DNA from: Monosporascus cannonballus
Lineage: Eukaryota > Ascomycota > Sordariomycetes > Xylariales
Assembly (NCBI GenBank): GCA_004154925.1
Contig: QJNS01000743.1
Location: forward strand, 378 to 64,377
DNA length: 64,000 nucleotides
Direction: 5' to 3'
Below, one piece after another: positions 1 to 11,700 of the stretch. Both the position numbers and the translations under genes were made by a program. Below the pieces are notes generated by a model, which saw only the letters and a program-made list of their open reading frames with translations, was not told where the DNA came from and made no database searches. Every line of letters begins with the position of its first letter. The first letter of the stretch is position 1.

Positions 1-83
<83 letters not shown>
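1..83. repeat. Poly-C homopolymer run
   Basis: An uninterrupted run of 83 cytosines opens the window and passes abruptly into ordinary mixed sequence. It does not resemble a telomere repeat. If the window begins at a contig end, an assembly or sequencing artefact is the most likely explanation; a genuine homopolymer of this length is possible but less likely. Confidence 0.9.
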
Positions 84-85
<2 letters not shown>

Positions 86-883
86 AACACGACATACCCA
101 TGGTGAAATATCCACCAACAAGGAACGAAGGGACGGGATGAAAGTAGAAGGATAGTGCGATAGTTAGATGCGACGGCGGTAGCTGGTTTCGAAGTGGATA
201 GCAAGGGTGTAATAGATGGTTCTTTCCGACTTGTGTGCAGAGTAGAAGTATGGACAGGAACGCCGTATCGCAGGACGGGTAGCAAGATGAATAAGGCTAA
301 GCAAGAAGTATCGGGCTCGTCGCGGTCACCGTGATGGATGGGATTATGGGATGAGGGTGCCGACCGGCCTTGGCTATTCTCCGAACCAGCCAATGCGCCG
401 TCGCCTTCTTCTGTATACTCGGAATTGCGTCAAACGGACCGGAATGTTGTGTTTCAGGTCCTATTTCTTCCTCGTGATTCGAACAAGCTACTTCAACAAG
501 GACGAACCGAATCCCCCAGATCCCTCCCTCTATTGCAAGCCGCTCTACTGCGAGCGACAAAGTAACCAGGGTGGGTGGGTTATGAAACGAATGTATTGCG
601 TCGGTGGATGTCGTCGCTTTGATGTGGTCCGTAGGTGGTCAGTTGAGTCGGGCTCAACCATCCATCACGATTGAAGGAGAAATCATGGATTTTGGAGGTT
701 GACGAGGATTTTGGTGTCGGAAATTGTAAGGGAGAAGGAAGAACAAGGTGGGTGGAGGAGTGGGTGGATTGAAGGGAACGGCGCTACAAGGCCGGTAGCA
801 GGCATATTGGGATGGCCAGGGGGGTCCCAGCCCGTCAGCCCAGCCAAGGGACCCCAGCCGCAGCCCGTATTCAAAGCAGTAAT
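84..883. other. Normal-composition flank, no gene recognised
   Basis: Roughly balanced base composition with normal CpA and TpG content, so it is not visibly RIP-mutated. Short open frames exist on both strands (the longest about 107 codons) but none has a recognisable motif, and the overlapping frames look like chance. I see no tRNA, no promoter and no repeat. It ends at the first base of a Copia LTR at 884, so it probably represents the chromosomal left border of the repeat block. Confidence 0.6.
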
Positions 884-1049
884 TGTCGGATAGCTAGGTG
901 TGCTGTAACATACCAAATACGGAAAGGTTACTTTCTGATCGGAACAAACATAATTCCATAAGTTAGCTACACAAAAGCAGGACGCGTTCTAAAAGCGTAC
1001 GCAATTCGCTAAATAGAAAATAAAAACTAAATTCCTTTATATTTTAATA
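884..1049 (+). repeat. LTR of Copia element J
   Basis: 166 bp, against 163 bp for the element I LTR. It starts TGTCGG and ends TTTAATA, which fits TCTGACA after C-to-T and G-to-A changes. It marks the left edge of the AT-rich block. Confidence 0.75.
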
Positions 1050-1503
1050 ATTAAAAAACTCGATCGCTTAAAATTAATTAATTAGCTATTACTAAAGCAA
1101 AATAAAATATATATTAATTATAATTATATATATTTAAAAGTGAATTTATAATAATAAAAAAATAATAACAACGTATATAATATGTATAAAACTGTAAAAT
1201 AAAAACAGTTTCAAAGATAAATTTAAGTTTAAAACTTATTCTTTCGATTTATGAAATAATATAGATATTAATTAAAATTATATATAATTTATCATAGTAA
1301 TAAAACTCGATATAATCTAGTTTTTGAAAAAATTTTCGTTTTAAATATATATATATATATACAAACTTTCGAAAATACTTATTATAATATAGAAGAACAA
1401 AAGTCTAGCTATAACACTACTACAAAAATAGAACGTTATCAACTCGAGCACTAACCGCTTTATTTTTTGTTTTATCGCGATTAGAACCCCATTTTGAAGA
1501 TTG
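884..1503 (+). mobile_element. Copia element J, 5' remnant
   Basis: The first 166 bases are an LTR clearly related to the LTRs of Copia element I at 56794 and 61998, sharing the TGTC start, the segment around TTCTGATCGGAAC and the end TCCTTTATAT. The following 250-300 bases align by eye with the start of the internal region of element I, including AT-rich leader and early gag, and then similarity fades. No matching 3' LTR is visible, and chromovirus B has inserted at 1504. I read it as the oldest Copia layer, a 5' fragment in plus orientation, more heavily RIP-mutated than element I. Confidence 0.65.
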
Positions 1504-1529
1504 TGTTACAATCTAGGCTAAGACCGGTT
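1504..1529 (+). repeat. 5' LTR of B, first part (U3 start)
   Basis: Starts TGTTAC and matches the start of the 3' LTR of B at 14630 (TATTAC) apart from transitions. It is cut after 26 bases by element A; the last five bases (CGGTT) are the target site duplicated by A. Confidence 0.8.
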
Positions 1530-1881
1530 TGTGACGGCTAGGCGGTTTAACCAACTATTAAACCTTAGTCGTACGAGTTTATGTTAGCAGGAATATCGTG
1601 GGATTCTGAGCAATAAATACAATAACGTATTACGTCTCGTAATTTCAAGGGTGCCTTAAGTAACGATATTATATTGCAAGCTAAAATTATTTAAACTATG
1701 AAAATAATGAACGTATATATTTTAATCTAGCTTATTGGCTTACTATCAATAAATTAATTATCCGGCTTACTGGCTTATTACTAGTAAGTTGGTAATTTAT
1801 TACGTAACCTGTCTTACCGTGCGTTTGTGGTTGAGTTATGATAAACCGTTTCTGGAAACCGTAGCTTGTTAGGCCATAATA
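1530..1881 (-). repeat. 3' LTR of A
   Basis: 352 bp, 35 bp longer than its partner. The excess is an imperfect duplication of the segment near 1725-1800 that begins GGCTTACTGGC in the partner. The R-U5 half (left part) is little mutated, whereas the U3 half carries many C-to-T and G-to-A changes. The adjoining internal sequence (1882-1897) is the complement of a purine-rich tract, the expected polypurine primer site. Confidence 0.9.
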
Positions 1882-2089
1882 CGATTTCCCTTTTTTACAA
1901 ATTTTGCTCTTAAGATTTTCTTTTTTTTGGGTAAGTTTTTTACGTCTATTTAATATGTTTTCCGGTATATCTAAACGTGGATTTTGCAAATCCGAATAAT
2001 AACTTACCTTAGTTAATTTAATTAAATTCGAAAATTTTAACGTAATATTTTGTTTTAGATTTTACTCGGTAATTTAATTAGCAAATAAT

Positions 2090-2492
2090 AAACGGGGTTT
2101 TTCGTTATAAAAAATGTGTTCGTCGAAATCGTACGTACGACCGAATAAGAATTTTTATTTTTATAATTAATCGTTACATCGCAAAGTCGAAAAAATTAAA
2201 AAAAATTAACGACCGAAAAATCTTTGTCCGAAACTTTTACGTATTTTTTTCGTATATGCCGTTAACGCCAATATTATTAATCTCCAGATACGAAATTAAT
2301 TAATCGTATTTTTTAATTTTGAACGATTTTAACGACCTTATATAATTAAAATTACAGTTTATAATTAAGATATAGGCTTTAAATAAAGTAGACGTTATTA
2401 ATTAAAATGCGGTAAATTAAAGGTTTTCTTTTTTGGATTTTATGAACTGGAATACCATTATTTCGGATGGTTTTATCGTTATTAATAAAAGT
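2090..2492 (+). pseudogene. Antisense ORF remnant of element A
   Basis: Lies between the pol end and the 3' LTR, on the strand opposite to pol. The frame from about 2103 to 2492 holds only a handful of stops in about 130 codons, fewer than expected for sequence this AT-rich, and most are explicable as mutated CAA or TGG. It is lysine/arginine-rich in the middle and ends with Met-Asn-Trp-Asn-Thr-Ile-Ile-Ser-Asp-Gly, matching the Asn-Trp-Asp ends of the same frame in C, D, E and F. The coiled-coil-like segment is not as clear here as in D or E. Function unknown. Confidence 0.45.
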
Positions 2493-5400
2493 TTTTTTAA
2501 TAGACGTTAGGCGTTAATAAAGTTTTTACTAAGTTCTTAAATATTTTTAGAATCCGGGTATTTTTTTTACTTAATCAGATATTAGGTAAATCCGTTTTGT
2601 TTTCGTATATCGAAAATCTTTTTTACTTTATACACTTGTTTATTTTTTACTTTTACGTCGTTTTATACCGTATATATTTTAATTATATCTGTTATTAATT
2701 CGAACTAGAAAACGTAAAAAACTGGATAAAATTTAACTTTTGGCAAAAATTTTAATTAATAATTATTTTCTAAGATTTTTTTAGCGATTTTATATAGACG
2801 GATATATTTGAAATTAAGGTTTTTATTAGACCGTTTTGTTTAAATATTTTTAGTAATAAGAAAAACCATTTTTCTTTTTTCGAAAATTAATCTTTTAAAC
2901 TTTTTTAATTATAGTATTTACTTATTTAATTACGTATGAATTTTAATTCCGTTTTTATTTTTTGATATAATTATCGTAATTATTTTAACGTAAAGATGAT
3001 TTAGATATTAATTAAACCGTTATTACGTATTTTTTATAAATTTTTAAAATAAATACAATATTTGTATTTATTAATATTATTTTGATATATGTGCAATAAC
3101 TGGTATTGTAAGTTAATTAAGTAATAAGTAATTTTTTTACTTAATTATTTTGTTCGTAATAAATATAATATCGTAAGTAAATTTTTAAGGTTTAATTCGT
3201 TTATTTTATTTATTTATTTATTAAAGATTTAAATACGCTAAATAATTTATGATTTAGGCCGATCTATGCTATAAGGCGTTATTAAAACTTAGATGCGAAT
3301 ATTAATCCTTTATTTAAAATAATTTTTATTAATAATCCGTATATGTTAAAAATATTTTCTAAATAAATATATGCTATATGTTCAACGTTTATATTTTTAT
3401 AATATGGTAAAAAATAAGAGAATTTCGTAAATCGGTCGATAATTACGAAAATGCTGTCGTAATATATTTCCGTAATTAGATTTTCTGATATAGAAAATTT
3501 GATAATAAAGTTAAATATAATTAAATATTATGGTTATTCCGTAACTAATAATAACTGTAATTTTCCGTATAACTTATATCGTTATATTTTTGTTTTAGCG
3601 TAAGTATTATATTATTATATAATATTTTATACCGTTAATTTTATTTTAAAAAAAGAATATATACGTCGAAACCGTTTTAAGATTTTATAAATCCCTGAAT
3701 ATCCGTATAACTAATATTTATATATATTTCGTATTAAACTCTTTTAGTAGTTTTTTAGAATTTGTATTTTATTTATTATTTAGTCTTTTAAAAACGGTTA
3801 TTATACTATTAGATTTTTTGATATATATCGAAAAGTTCTGTTCGAATTATCGTAATTTAGTACGAGCGTAAATATCCTTTTATAGTGGTATAGAAAATTA
3901 TATAGTTAAGTTTAACCAATTTCTTTCAAGATTTAGTTGTTTACTTAAAGTAGTTGTTTTATTATTTTTTAGCCTTTTTTATGAATAATAACGAAATCGA
4001 AATTCGTTAATTTCTTCGTGTAATAAAGTTATTATTTTGTAAATTTCTTAATTATAACAAATTAGGTAAAATTTTAATAATCCGTGTAAACCTTAATCTG
4101 GTACAAATTTCTCTTTAGGAAATGCTTAAATTTTCGAAATGCTATAATAATAACCATAAATTTTTTATCCAAAATACCGTAATTAAATTCGGTTTTTTTT
4201 AAGTTTTACGAAAAAAAATATAATAAGGTATAATTTGCTTTAATTATTTCGTTATCCGATTACTGCGTTTAACGCGTAATTTGAAATATAGGTTTTTAGT
4301 TTAATAAAGCGGTTTAAATCGTATATAATTAATATTAATTTGTTAATAATTATATCTTTAATATCGTAAAATGCCTTTTCCGTATTTGGCGTTTATTTAA
4401 ACTTTTTTTTCGTAAGGTTCGTTAAAAATATAATTATTTTGCTAAACTTTCGAAAAAATTTCTTATAGTAAGTAGCGAATCGAAAAAATGCCTGTACTTT
4501 TTTAACCGTTATTGGCGTTTATTATTCTGTAATTGTAGCGATTTTCTAAGAGTTTATCTTAATATATCCTGAGGTAATAATATGTTCCAGATATTTTATT
4601 TTTTGTACGTAAAATTATTTTTTTGGCGTTAACAAATAACTTTGTGTTTTATAAAACTTGAAAGATTTTGTAAACATATTCTATATGTGCTTTTTTTGTT
4701 TTTGAAAAAAATAAAAATGTTATCGAGAATATAAATACCAAAAATATTAAGATATTTTAGTAATATATAGTTTATTATCCGTTAGAAAATTATTAGTATG
4801 TTTATAAGTCGCATTAATATAACCAAATACTTAAATAATTCATATTTCGTTTTAAAAGTTATATTTTATTTATATTTTTTTAATTTAAATAAGGTTATAT
4901 CTATCCTTAAAATCGAATATAATGAGCTATTTAGCTCCGTAAAATCGGTGTTTTCTTTTTATAATTAAACGTAATAATATTTGATCCCTAATAATAATAT
5001 CGTTGAATTATCGATAATTAACTATAAGTCGTAATATTTCGTTTTTTTTGGGGGTACGAAAAATATAAGATATCCTGCTAATAACTTCGAAAGTCGAATT
5101 TATTTTTTTTGTAACTGAGTTTCTAGATATTTTCTGAAATTGCGTAATTCGTTTCCGCTAAAATTATAAATAGGGTAAAACTTCGTCGAAAATCCTTTTT
5201 TGAAAATTATCTTATAATTTTATTCGCTATATTTTAATAATTTCGTATCGAATTCCTTTTTAAAAAGTTGCTTATATTTATAGTACTATAATAACATATT
5301 GGTCAAAGGTTTTAACGCTTAAGGTTGTTGTTATTTTAGAACGTTATTTAATTATTTTAATTTTGCATTAATAATAATAACGATATGTCGTATTTTTTTT

Positions 5401-7929
5401 AATAATTACTTTTTTTTCTTATATCTTATTTTTTTAGATGATAAGACTTCTGTCATATCCTTATATCTATATTTATCGCTATTAACGATCGAATATTAAG
5501 ATCTTAAATTTTTTTATATATTAATAAGGTATAAGGTAAATCTTATTTGTTTAATCTCTTTATTAATCAAAATTTCATACTAGCGTATGTATGGTAATCC
5601 TAAAATTATATCGTAATTTTTAAATAAAACGATATCGAAATTAATTATCTGGTATCGTCCTTAAATAAAAATCTTAAGATAATTAATTTGGTATATGATT
5701 TTTTCGTTATCGTAAGCAAATTTCTAATTTTCGGTATTCTTCGCCATATAATGTTTTAATTTATATCTTTATAATAATTTAAGCTTATTAACCATATTTG
5801 ATATAATATAATTCCCGCCCAAAGTTCCGTAATCCATTATTACGATATACCAATACATTTTAATTTGTATATCCAAAGTAATAAGGTTATTAACGACTTT
5901 TATCGTTACGTTTAAAACCCCTTTTAGGAATTCTTTTTAATATTTCTAAGTTTTATTATTTTACGGCCTTTTTACAAATAACTTTTTTCTTTTAATTCCT
6001 ATTTAAATCTGTCGAACTTTATTTAGGTTTTTTTCGTTTAACGTATTAAGTTACTATATTTATCGCTATTGTCGGCGTACTTTTCCTTTGAATCGTATTT
6101 ATTATTTTTAGTTCTGCTGTAATTCTTTTTTCTATCGAATAAATTGTTTTTTTATATTTATAACTATATCTTATTATACGTTATCCTAATTATCGTTTTA
6201 AAGAAATTTTATAAATTAACGTACTTTTTAATAACCTTTTTTTCGTAAAAATTTATAGTAAATACTAACTGAAAATAAAGATTTGTAATAACTTTTTAGC
6301 AGTATTTTTTTTATTATACGCTGGATTAATTCCTTTTCCGTTTAATAATTACATTATTAAAAATAATAAAAAGGGTTTTTTTACGAGTATTATATTTCTT
6401 TAGACCAACTTTTTATTTCGGCTAATTATTAAATATTTTTAGGACTATAAATCGAAAGTATCAATATGATTATTTATTGTTCTTGTTATTTCCGGTACGA
6501 TTTGGAAAGTCGAATCCTTTATAATACATCCCGGGTAATTTATTCGTAAATATGTTATTTTTATTCTTTGTAATCGAGATATTCTCGTCGTCGACAATAT
6601 GTAGCATGTATTTTGTCGTATTAATTAAGGGTTCTGGGACAAACTTTTTCTGTCTAGTTCTAATATTTGCGTAATTATCCTTATAATACTTCTTATTATA
6701 TTTACGATACTTATTAAATTAGCTTCCTGGTTTTTCGTATTTTTCGTCGAATATTTTATCATAATAGCCTTTATTATGTTTTTCGCTATAAGAGACCTAA
6801 TATATACTTAAGCTAAATTATGTTAATAAATTTGCTTCCGTTTTTTTGATTTTTTTCCTAGATTATCTCTTAAATACAGATTTTCAGTTATCCTACCGGG
6901 ATTTTTTAGGTGCCTTATATTATGCTGCCTTATGTCCCATTTTATTACAATTATAACATTTGGTTTGGCTTTAAATTTTTTATAAATAACGTTTAATTCC
7001 ATAAGTTCTGGTTTTATATCGTCAGAAATATTATTATGTCGAAAAATACTAATATTAATTACGTATGGAGATTTATTATTATTTTTTCCTTTAATATCTT
7101 TAATACGTTATACGTATTATCGATTATTAATTTTAATTATTATAACGATATAATTTAACATATAATTAAATCGAATAAATTTAAAACATTTCTTTTATAT
7201 TTTTTAAAGTATCGAAAAACTTAGTTATTAGTATTTTCTGTGTTTAATTTAATTTAATAATTAATTAAATCAATATATTGCCGTAATTAAATATTAATCT
7301 TTTTTTCGTAATTTTTAAATCTGTATTTCGGCTTTTTTTTCGCTTATTATTTCGAAAATTTTCGTTAGTATTTATTCGAATTATTCGTAATCGTTATAAA
7401 TTTACATTATTTCTAGGTTTCGTTTTTCGACTAATAAAATAAGATATTTTTATAACGAGTTCAAATTAAATAACCGTAATTCTAATAAATTATTTAATTA
7501 CGAATTCGATTTATATTATCAGTATAATAAATCGAATAAAAAATACCCGATATATGTTAGGTATTAAATTAGAAATAATTATAATTTAATCGAAATTCTG
7601 TCGAAAAGTTTTAGCTTAAAAGATTTAAAAACTTTTCTTAATTTTTGGGTAATATTTAGCTAAATAATTTAGCTTATTCGAAAGAATTTCCCGATTTCGA
7701 AAATTTTCTTTTTTTCTTTAAGCTTTTTATAAATAGCTTAAAAGAATATTGTAAGGTTATTATTATCTTTTTCAAATTGAAAAATGCGTTCATTTATGGT
7801 ATTTAAACGCCGAAGAATTTCTTTGCGAAAAAGGCAAAGTTTTTTTTTTCCTTTTCGGATTTTATTCTAATATTCGGGTAATTAAAAACCTGGTAAATAG
7901 GTTATTCGGGTTGCTTGCTAATAAATATA
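2480..7929 (-). pseudogene. Gag-Pol of chromovirus A, RIP-degraded
   Basis: Encodes the capsid and replication polyprotein of a Ty3/Gypsy chromovirus. Read on the minus strand it starts near 7929, where the ATG seen in D has become ATA. A knuckle reading C-Y-N-C-N-K-M-G-H lies at about 6962-6911, with the last Cys codon mutated. The RT active-site box reads L-D-N-I-F-I-F near 4735-4700, the second catalytic Asp changed to Asn by a G-to-A transition. The C terminus matches the chromodomain end of D. Stops occur throughout, so no product is possible. Confidence 0.85.
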
Positions 7930-7984
7930 ATGTCGGCGATATTGCTCAAAGTTTAATAATATTTTTAAATAAAAATTTATAACG

Positions 7985-8301
7985 TATAACGGTTAAACGG
8001 TTTAAATAATTATTAAAATTTAATTATATGAGTTTATGTTAACAGAAATATAGTATGATTTTAAGTAATAAGTATAATAATATATTACGTCTTGTAATTT
8101 TAAAAATGTCTTAGGTAACGATATTATATTGTAAACTGAAGTTATCTAAACTATGGAAATAATGAACGTATATATCTTGATCCGGCTTACTGGCTTACCA
8201 CCAGTGAGTTGGTGATCTATCACGTGACCTGTCCCACCGCGCGCTTGTGATTGGGTCATAACAGACCGTTTCTGGAGACCGTGGCTTGTTGAGCCATAAC
8301 A
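7985..8301 (-). repeat. 5' LTR of A
   Basis: 317 bp. Its outer U3 half (about 8175-8301) is almost free of RIP and GC-rich, while the inner R-U5 half is strongly mutated, the mirror image of the partner LTR. U3 contains a CACGTG palindrome at 8221-8226. Confidence 0.92.
8221..8226. promoter_or_regulatory. CACGTG palindrome in U3 of A
   Basis: An E-box-type hexamer inside the longer palindrome TCACGTGA. The same site, or TACGTA as expected after RIP on both strands, recurs in the otherwise unrelated U3 regions of B, C, D, E, F and H. A bHLH-type activator site is a reasonable inference; no binding data are available. Confidence 0.35.
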
Positions 8302-8306
8302 CGGTT

Positions 8307-8653
8307 ACAAAAACGATCTGACCCACATAAGGAGGACCACGTGATTTGGATCTCTCTTAGTAACAAGATTCAAATAAATCTATACAAAACTAATTATATG
8401 TAGTAAAATTGAATCTATAAATGTTTCAAGATTTATTGAAAAACTAATTAATATATATAAAATATATATCTTCGTTATTTTTATAATTTAAAGAATAATA
8501 ATTCATAGTACAATATCGTTATTTAAAATACTTTTAATATTATAAAACGTAATTAATTATTATATTTATTATTTAAAATCATAAAATACTTTTATTAATA
8601 TAAACTCGTATAATTAAAAGTTTAACAATTAATTAAATTGTTTAACTATTATA
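8307..8653 (+). repeat. 5' LTR of B, second part
   Basis: Continues the LTR after element A. Bases 8307-8365 (U3) are little mutated and align with 14650-14715 in the 3' LTR by transitions only. The R-U5 part is heavily mutated and ends TATTATA where the 3' LTR has CGTCACA. Confidence 0.85.
8338..8343. promoter_or_regulatory. CACGTG palindrome in U3 of B
   Basis: Same hexamer as in the U3 of A and E, although the surrounding U3 is unrelated. In B's 3' LTR the site at 14687-14692 reads TACGTA, the product of a C-to-T change on each strand. Confidence 0.35.
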
Positions 8654-8712
8654 GATTATAAATTTTTATTAAGTAATATCGTTAAGTTGTAAATATTATT
8701 ATCGATATTACA

Positions 8713-11700
8713 TATATTATTTAATAAATAATTTATGACATCTTTAATAATAATATAAGTTCAAACAACGAAAAGCAATAACCCCGTTTAACTAAAGAAA
8801 AAGTTCTTTAACAATTAGATTTTTTAAATTATACATCTTGCTCACTTTAAAAAAACGTTAATTTTATTAGATCGTTTTAAGCGATATACAAAAAACTTAA
8901 AAGTAAAAGCGAAGCTCTGGATATTAGAAAACTTTTTAAATTAACCCAAATTATTTAATTAAATTTTGTTAAAGAACTAGAAATATATTTAAAACGTTTT
9001 AAATCCGAATTTGTTAATATCATTATTACGAAATTATAATTATTTTTTTACGTAATAGCGACTATATTTTGGGCATTTTTGTGATTCGACTCGTTATATC
9101 AATTTTATAAATAGAATTTATAGTAAATTAACTTATTAAAAATATAATGGTTTATTTCGAATTTACAATAAAAAATATTTTATTTTCCTTGTCGAAAAAC
9201 AAACTTTTGAAATAATACGAAAATATAATGATTACGAATAATTCGAACAAATATTAAAAAAGATTTTAGAAATAATAAACGAAAAGATAAAAGCCGAAAT
9301 ACAAATCTAATAATTACAGTAAAAAAGATTAATATCACTTACGATAATAGACTTATTTGTTTAATTTCTAAACTAAACTAGAAATAAAAAAATTTAATTC
9401 TTAAATTTTTTAATAATTTAAAACAAAATGTAAATTTTTGAAAAAAATAATTAACATGTATATTTATCATATTATATCGTTATAATAAATAAAATCGATA
9501 ATTGGCACTATATTTAACGTATAGAAAATATTAAAGACAAATATATTTAAAAAGAATATGAGGTAATATTAATACTCTTTAATAAAATAATTTTTCGCAT
9601 AATATGACACTAGAGATTATAGAACTTAGTATTATTTATAAATAAAATTAAAATCAGATTAAGTATTTTAATTACCGCAAAATAGAATATAAGACTTATC
9701 AATACACAACACCAAGAAATTACAATAAAATAACTAAATATCCGTAATAAAATATTCAAAAATAATTAATAAAAGATAATAAAATTATTAATACATTTTA
9801 GACTCAATATAAATAAAGGTTATTACGATAGAGAAGATGACACAAGATATATAAAACTAAGAAATTGATTTAAAAAGTATTAGAAAAATAGAAATACGTT
9901 TTAAAAATAATTAACGAAATATTAAAATAAATAAAAAGTATTTCTCTTAAAATGTCTAATTAACAAAACAAAATATATATAATATTTTACAAATAATAAA
10001 AATATTTCATATATAGCAATTGAACAAATTTACTTATGAATAAATTGTATGTATATATATATATATAAATTGACTTTTTAATTAAATCGACAGTAATAAG
10101 GCAAATAAACAATAATATCGATATTTTTCAATTTTACGTTATAAAAAAAATTAAAAAATAAACAATTTTATAGAATTAGCCGAAAAATTAATATTCGTAA
10201 AATTTTTTGGGGTTTTAATAATTAATATAATTATTAAACTGCAAAAATTTATTTTAATGTATCGTAAAAAGACATTACCAAAAAGTTATTACAAATTTTT
10301 ATTTTTAATTAGGGTTTAATACACGCTTTAAAGAAACATGAGTTTAAAAAATACTAATAATTTATTCAGAATTTTAATAAGAAAATAACGAAATTCGGGA
10401 AAACTAATAAAATGTTAAATATTATATAAAACGTTTATTTAAGAAAGAAAAGATATATATTAATAAACAAATTTAATATAATTCAAAAATAAATATATCA
10501 GCAGAAACGATAAACATAATAATTCAACGAATTATATAAAAAATATAAATAAAGCTTAACAAATTCGAAAAGATGTTTGGAAAAAAGATTACTTAGAAAA
10601 GATGGAAAATAACAAAATCTAAATATTTAGAACTTTTCTAAAAAAGAGTTTAAACGTAATAATAAAATTTATTAATACTTTTATTACTTTAAATATACGA
10701 TTTAAAATGTATTAATATATTGCAGTAATAAAATACGACATTTTAAGCAGAAATTATATTATACTAGATATTCTTAATAAATTTAACTTATTATAAAAAT
10801 ATAAATTAAAATCTTACACTGTTATAAATGTCTAAAATTAAAATTTTGCTTATAATAATAAAAACATTTACGCAAATTTAATTGTTTTCCAATTTTTATA
10901 TAAAAACGATAGTAAATAATTAATTTTCATATTATTTAAAAATTATAATAGGATCGTAGATCTACTAAAAATATAATAATACGGCTTTTTAGTTAATAAA
11001 AACACTAGCTAAATAAAGTTCTCATTTTATCGCGTTAATAAGCAAAACAAACCTTATAATATTACTATTTAATCGGAAATAACGCCACCTATAACTATAA
11101 GAATACGACAAATATCTTATTACCTAAAAAGATAAAATATAAAACAAAAATAGATACTAAAAATATACAATGTATTGTTAGTATTATTAAAGCAGAATTT
11201 AAGTAATTATATAACGATTTAAAATACTAATTTTAAAAGTTAAAATTTTAATTAATATATTGTTATAATATTATCGTTATAACTTACTGTTAAAAAAAGT
11301 TATAGAAAATTACTAAAATATAACAAATAAAATTATAAAATAAATCTAAAAAAGCTTAGTTATAAGGTTTTACCATATTTATAATCTTAATAAAAACAAA
11401 TTATGCGTTTTTGAAAAATATTTAGAAAATCGGTTATAAAAAGGATAAATTCGACTTTTAAAATTATTAAAAAATATCTTATATTTTTTGTTCTTTTAAA
11501 AATTGCGTATTACGACTTATAGTTAATTGTTAACAGTTAAATAACATTATTAATAAAGATTAAACATTACAATCCTTAATTATTAAAATAAACAATTTAT
11601 TTTCTAAAGTAAAATCATTCGTAATATTCGATTTGAAAAATAAATATAGTTTTTAAAAAGTTAAAACGAAAAATGAATAAAAATAACCTTTAATATAAAA

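Larger units (their letters stand above)
1530..8301 (-). mobile_element. Chromovirus A (Ty3/Gypsy), inside B's 5' LTR
   Basis: Minus-oriented LTR retrotransposon of 6772 bp. Its LTRs are 1530-1881 (sense 3' LTR) and 7985-8301 (sense 5' LTR); plus-strand ends are TGTGAC and ATAACA. Perfect TSD CGGTT lies at 1525-1529 and 8302-8306. Removing the element and one TSD copy restores a continuous B LTR that aligns with B's other LTR, independent proof of the boundaries. Reading right to left it holds gag with a CCHC knuckle, pol with an RT active-site box, a chromodomain end and an antisense frame. All frames are broken by RIP. Confidence 0.93.

Noticed and set aside
297..916. Several overlapping short open frames on both strands in the left flank
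   Set aside because: No motif, no homolog recognised, and frames overlap on both strands as expected by chance in DNA of this composition.
1340..1362. TA dinucleotide run as a microsatellite locus of interest
   Set aside because: Short TA run in DNA where RIP produces TpA everywhere; not informative.
1732..1989. 85-codon minus-strand frame spanning the LTR of A
   Set aside because: It straddles LTR and internal sequence and has no counterpart at the same place in the other elements.
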